From contig NZ_FNIB01000004.1 in NCBI RefSeq assembly GCF_900103805.1, positions 186,001-250,000 of the forward strand: a stretch of 64,000 nt of DNA, in the 5' to 3' direction. Position numbers and translations under genes: made by a program. The DNA is from Cryobacterium flavum (GTDB taxonomy: Bacteria > Actinomycetota > Actinomycetes > Actinomycetales > Microbacteriaceae). Of this stretch, positions 61,248 to 64,000 are shown piece by piece; within the stretch, counting starts at the first letter, position 1; every line of letters begins with the position of its first letter. A model generated the notes under the pieces. The model worked only from the letters and a program-made list of their open reading frames with translations, was not told the origin of the DNA and searched no databases.

Positions 61248-62924
61248 ATGACACATGACACTCTGCGCACTCCCACGGCCATCGACCAGATCGCTGAAGA
61301 GTGGGTGGACACCCTCGTCGACCTTGACCCAACGGTGGGTACCTACATCGGCCGTACCGAGGGTGATGGCCGCTACGGCGATTACTCCCCGGCGGGCCAT
61401 GAACGCTTCGTCGCCGAGGCAAAGAAGACAATCGCCCAACTGGATGCCGCCCGCCCGGTTGACAGCATCGACGAGGTTACCAAGACCGACCTGCGGAGCG
61501 AGTTGTCGCTGGGCGTCGAGAGTTCAGACGCGCAGCTGCAACTGCGCGACCTCAACGTGATCGCCTCGCCGGCCCAGGAGATTCGCGACATCTTCGACCT
61601 CATGCCCACCAAGACCGTCGACGACTGGGCCAATATCTCAAGCAGGTTGGGCAACCTTCCGGCCGCCATCGACGGGTACATCGAGACGCTCCGGCTCGGC
61701 ATCGAGCGTGGGGTGACCCCGGCACGCCGCCAGGTACGGGAGGTGCTCGCCCAAGCCCAGCGCCATGCCGCCAATGACGGTTTCTTCGCCGAATTCTCAG
61801 CGAACGCGTCGCTCGATAGCGGCACCCTGCCCGCTTCCCTCGCCAAAGACCTCGGCCTCGGCGCTCGCCGCTCGGCCACCGCCTACGACAAACTGGCAAC
61901 CTTCTTCCGCGACGAACTCGACAGTAAGGCAACCGACGACGACGCGATCGGCCGCGAGCTATACACCCTCGCCTCCCGCCGTTTTCTCGGCGCCACGATC
62001 GACCTCGACGAAACCTACGAGTGGGGCATCGAAGAACTCGCCCGCATGGTCGACGAGCAAGAGAAGGTCGCCGGTGAGATCAAACCCGGCGCGAGCGTAC
62101 TCGAAGCCATCGCCTACCTCGACACCGACCCGAGCCGCAAACTGCACGGCACCCAGGCCCTGCAAGAGTGGATGCAGCGCACCAGCGACAAGGCCGTCGC
62201 GGACCTCGCCGAGACCCAGTTCGACATCCCCGACGAAATCAAGACCATCGAGTGCATGATCGCCCCCACCCAGGAAGGCGGCATCTACTACACCGGACCC
62301 ACCGACGACTTCTCCCGGCCCGGACGAATGTGGTGGTCGGTGCCCGTCGGTGTGACGGAATTCGACACCTGGCGCGAGCTCACCACGGTGTACCACGAGG
62401 GTGTCCCCGGTCACCACCTGCAGATCGGCCAGGCCGTCTATAACCGGGCCAAGCTCAACACCTGGCGTCGGCAGCTCGCCGGCACCAGCGGCCACGCCGA
62501 GGGCTGGGCCCTCTACGCGGAACGCCTCATGGAACAGCTCGGTTACCTCGACGACCCGGCCGACCGTCTCGGCATGCTCGACGGCCAGCGGATGCGCGCC
62601 GCTCGCGTCGTGCTCGACATCGGTGTGCACCTGGGCAAGACCCGGCCCGACGGTTCCGGCCCGTGGACCGCGGACTACGCCTTCGAATTTCTCGGTCAGA
62701 ACGTCAATATGAACGAGAGCTTCGTCAAATTCGAGGTCAACCGCTACCTCGGCTGGCCGGGCCAGGCGCCGTCCTACAAAGTCGGACAGCGCATCTGGGA
62801 GCAACTCCGCGATGCCGCGAAAGCGCGCCAAGGTGATGCCTTCTCGATCAAGGAATTCCACCGCACTGCCCTGGATTTGGGCGGCGTGGGTCTCGACACC
62901 CTGCGGTCGGCCTTGCTGAAGTAG
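61248..62924 (+). CDS. DUF885 family protein, probable metallopeptidase
   Basis: 558-aa soluble protein of the DUF885 family. The zinc-like motif VYHEGVPGHHLQIGQAVYNR near residue 385 (HE...GHH), followed about 35 residues later by SGHAEGWALYAERLMEQLGY with a third ligand Glu, resembles M32/M3-type metallopeptidases; activity is not established for most members. It has no signal peptide or membrane helix. Upstream of the motif are two helical blocks (TVDDWANISSRLGNLPAAID). It is a single transcription unit between polA and rpsA with its own leaderless -10. The start ATG is clear. Confidence 0.9.
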   Translation: MTHDTLRTPTAIDQIAEEWVDTLVDLDPTVGTYIGRTEGDGRYGDYSPAGHERFVAEAKKTIAQLDAARPVDSIDEVTKTDLRSELSLGVESSDAQLQLRDLNVIASPAQEIRDIFDLMPTKTVDDWANISSRLGNLPAAIDGYIETLRLGIERGVTPARRQVREVLAQAQRHAANDGFFAEFSANASLDSGTLPASLAKDLGLGARRSATAYDKLATFFRDELDSKATDDDAIGRELYTLASRRFLGATIDLDETYEWGIEELARMVDEQEKVAGEIKPGASVLEAIAYLDTDPSRKLHGTQALQEWMQRTSDKAVADLAETQFDIPDEIKTIECMIAPTQEGGIYYTGPTDDFSRPGRMWWSVPVGVTEFDTWRELTTVYHEGVPGHHLQIGQAVYNRAKLNTWRRQLAGTSGHAEGWALYAERLMEQLGYLDDPADRLGMLDGQRMRAARVVLDIGVHLGKTRPDGSGPWTADYAFEFLGQNVNMNESFVKFEVNRYLGWPGQAPSYKVGQRIWEQLRDAAKARQGDAFSIKEFHRTALDLGGVGLDTLRSALLK

Positions 62925-62963
62925 GGCATCCGCTGGAGTAGTCAGGCGAGAAGTCTGGTCAAG

Positions 62964-62993
62964 TTGCCTGCGGGGGAGTCTGGTAGCTAGGAT
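62964..62993 (+). promoter_or_regulatory. Promoter and leader of rpsA
   Basis: TTGCCT (62964-62969) and TAGGAT (62988-62993) with 18-bp spacing. The predicted mRNA starts near 63000 and carries a leader of about 130 nt in which GTTCC (63038 region) and GGAAC (63060 region) can pair around a T-rich loop. Such a leader could serve control by S1 itself. Confidence 0.5.
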
Positions 62994-63130
62994 AGAGTGT
63001 CACATTTGTGGCGCCCTATCCGCTGCCATGCGCGGAGCGTTCCCCGGGTTTTTGTACCGCGGAACAACTAAAACACCTGAACGAATTTTTGCGTGTGGCC
63101 CGATTATGTCCATCCTGGAGCAACTACTAC

Positions 63131-64000
63131 ATGACAATCGCAACGACCGAACGGGCACCCAAGCAGGTCGCCATCAACGACATTGGATCTGCTGAGGACT
63201 TTCTTGCCGCGGTCGAAAAGACTCTGAAATTCTTCAACGACGGAGACCTCATCGAGGGCACCGTCGTGAAGATCGACCGCGACGAGGTTCTCCTCGACGT
63301 TGGGTACAAGACCGAGGGTGTCATTCCCTCCCGCGAACTTTCCATCAAGCACGACGTTGACCCCTCCGAGGTCGTCAAGGTCGGCGACCTGGTCGAGGCC
63401 CTCGTTCTTCAGAAGGAAGACAAAGAAGGCCGCCTCATCCTGTCCAAGAAGCGCGCTCAGTACGAGCGTGCATGGGGCGACGTTGAGAAGATCAAGGAGT
63501 CCGACGGTGTTGTCACCGGTTCGGTCATCGAGGTCGTCAAGGGTGGACTCATCGTCGACATCGGCCTGCGCGGCTTCCTTCCGGCATCGCTCATCGAACT
63601 TCGTCGCGTTCGCGACCTGACCCCGTACCTGGGCCAGGAAATCGAAGCGAAGATCCTCGAGCTCGACAAGAACCGCAACAACGTTGTGCTGTCGCGTCGC
63701 GCCCTGCTCGAGCAGACGCAAAGCGAAAGTCGCACCACGTTCCTCAACAACCTCCAGAAGGGACAGGTCCGCAAGGGCGTTGTCTCCTCAATCGTCAACT
63801 TCGGTGCGTTCGTCGACCTCGGCGGCGTTGATGGTCTGGTCCACGTTTCCGAGCTCAGCTGGAAGCACATTGAGCACGCCAGCGAGGTCGTCGAAGTTGG
63901 CCAGGAAGTCACCGTCGAGATCCTCGAAGTTGACCTCGACCGCGAGCGTGTCTCCCTGTCGCTCAAGGCAACGCAGGAAGACCCGTGGCAGGTATTCGCC
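63131..64000 (+). CDS. rpsA: 30S ribosomal protein S1 (5' part)
   Basis: mRNA-binding protein of the small ribosomal subunit. The window ends after 290 codons, so the gene is cut off. Visible S1 domains: KFFNDGDLIEGTVVKIDRDE (about 35-105), SDGVVTGSVIEVVKGGLIVD (about 120-185) and GQVRKGVVSSIVNFGAFVDL (from about 205); the last is the conserved KGxVxxIxxFGAFVD S1 motif. The ATG at 63131 has GGAG 10 nt before it. It follows polA and DUF885, the order seen in actinobacteria. No stop is reached before 64000. Confidence 0.96.
   Translation, partial: MTIATTERAPKQVAINDIGSAEDFLAAVEKTLKFFNDGDLIEGTVVKIDRDEVLLDVGYKTEGVIPSRELSIKHDVDPSEVVKVGDLVEALVLQKEDKEGRLILSKKRAQYERAWGDVEKIKESDGVVTGSVIEVVKGGLIVDIGLRGFLPASLIELRRVRDLTPYLGQEIEAKILELDKNRNNVVLSRRALLEQTQSESRTTFLNNLQKGQVRKGVVSSIVNFGAFVDLGGVDGLVHVSELSWKHIEHASEVVEVGQEVTVEILEVDLDRERVSLSLKATQEDPWQVFA

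Overview
This window is a high-GC actinobacterial chromosome segment. Gene order, leaderless promoters, a PyrR-controlled pyr operon, an mIHF-guanylate kinase fusion, a helicase-dead PriA and HGxxPAAW/Trp-associated membrane proteins point to the family Microbacteriaceae; the genus cannot be told from sequence alone. Nearly all of it is dense core metabolism on the + strand, with one accessory block on mostly the - strand.

Layout: (1) 1-2849, aroC-aroK-aroB (shikimate pathway). (2) 2850-16470, a 13.6-kb accessory block separating aroB from aroQ, which I expect to be adjacent in relatives. It holds an aldehyde dehydrogenase module (DUF779, ALDH, GAF regulator) with the scar of a second ALDH gene; a broken GNAT-toxin-like gene fused to a decayed Tn3 transposase containing a small internal inversion; a TetR/DsrE/ABM divergon; an abg-like operon (M20 amidohydrolase, AbgT transporter, ATP-grasp ligase); an SRPBCC protein; a DsbA-like mycothiol-family protein; a frameshifted SHOCT peptide and an unknown 134-aa protein. 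(3) 16475-18000, aroQ, efp, nusB, then a membrane-anchored DsbA-like protein. (4) 19135-27962, the pyrimidine operon pyrR-B-C-(membrane protein)-carA-carB-pyrF with an RNA hairpin before pyrR that fits PyrR translational control. (5) 27955-36133, gmk(mIHF fusion), rpoZ, coaBC, metK, priA, fmt, rsmB. (6) 36319-44721, rpe and a combined his/trp cluster: hisE, hisG, hisF, hisI, trpE, two small membrane proteins, trpC, trpB, trpA. (7) 44803-53503, lgt, gltB, gltD, pyk, closed by a strong terminator. (8) 53673-64000, tRNA-Leu(CAA), an ANTAR response regulator, a TM0106-type nuclease-helicase, a hotdog thioesterase, polA, a DUF885 metallopeptidase-like gene and the 5' part of rpsA.

The core genes are tightly coupled, with many 1-11 bp overlaps. 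Aromatic precursors (aro), PRPP-consuming routes (pyr, his, trp) and glutamate supply (gltBD) lie together. The most unusual observations are in the accessory block (ALDH deletion scar with shared operator-like repeats; a 121-bp inversion that, once flipped, restores transposase coding; an ATP-grasp enzyme inside an abg operon) and a window-wide regulatory pattern: about ten transcription units start with a -10 hexamer exactly 6-7 nt before the start codon, the signature of leaderless mRNAs.
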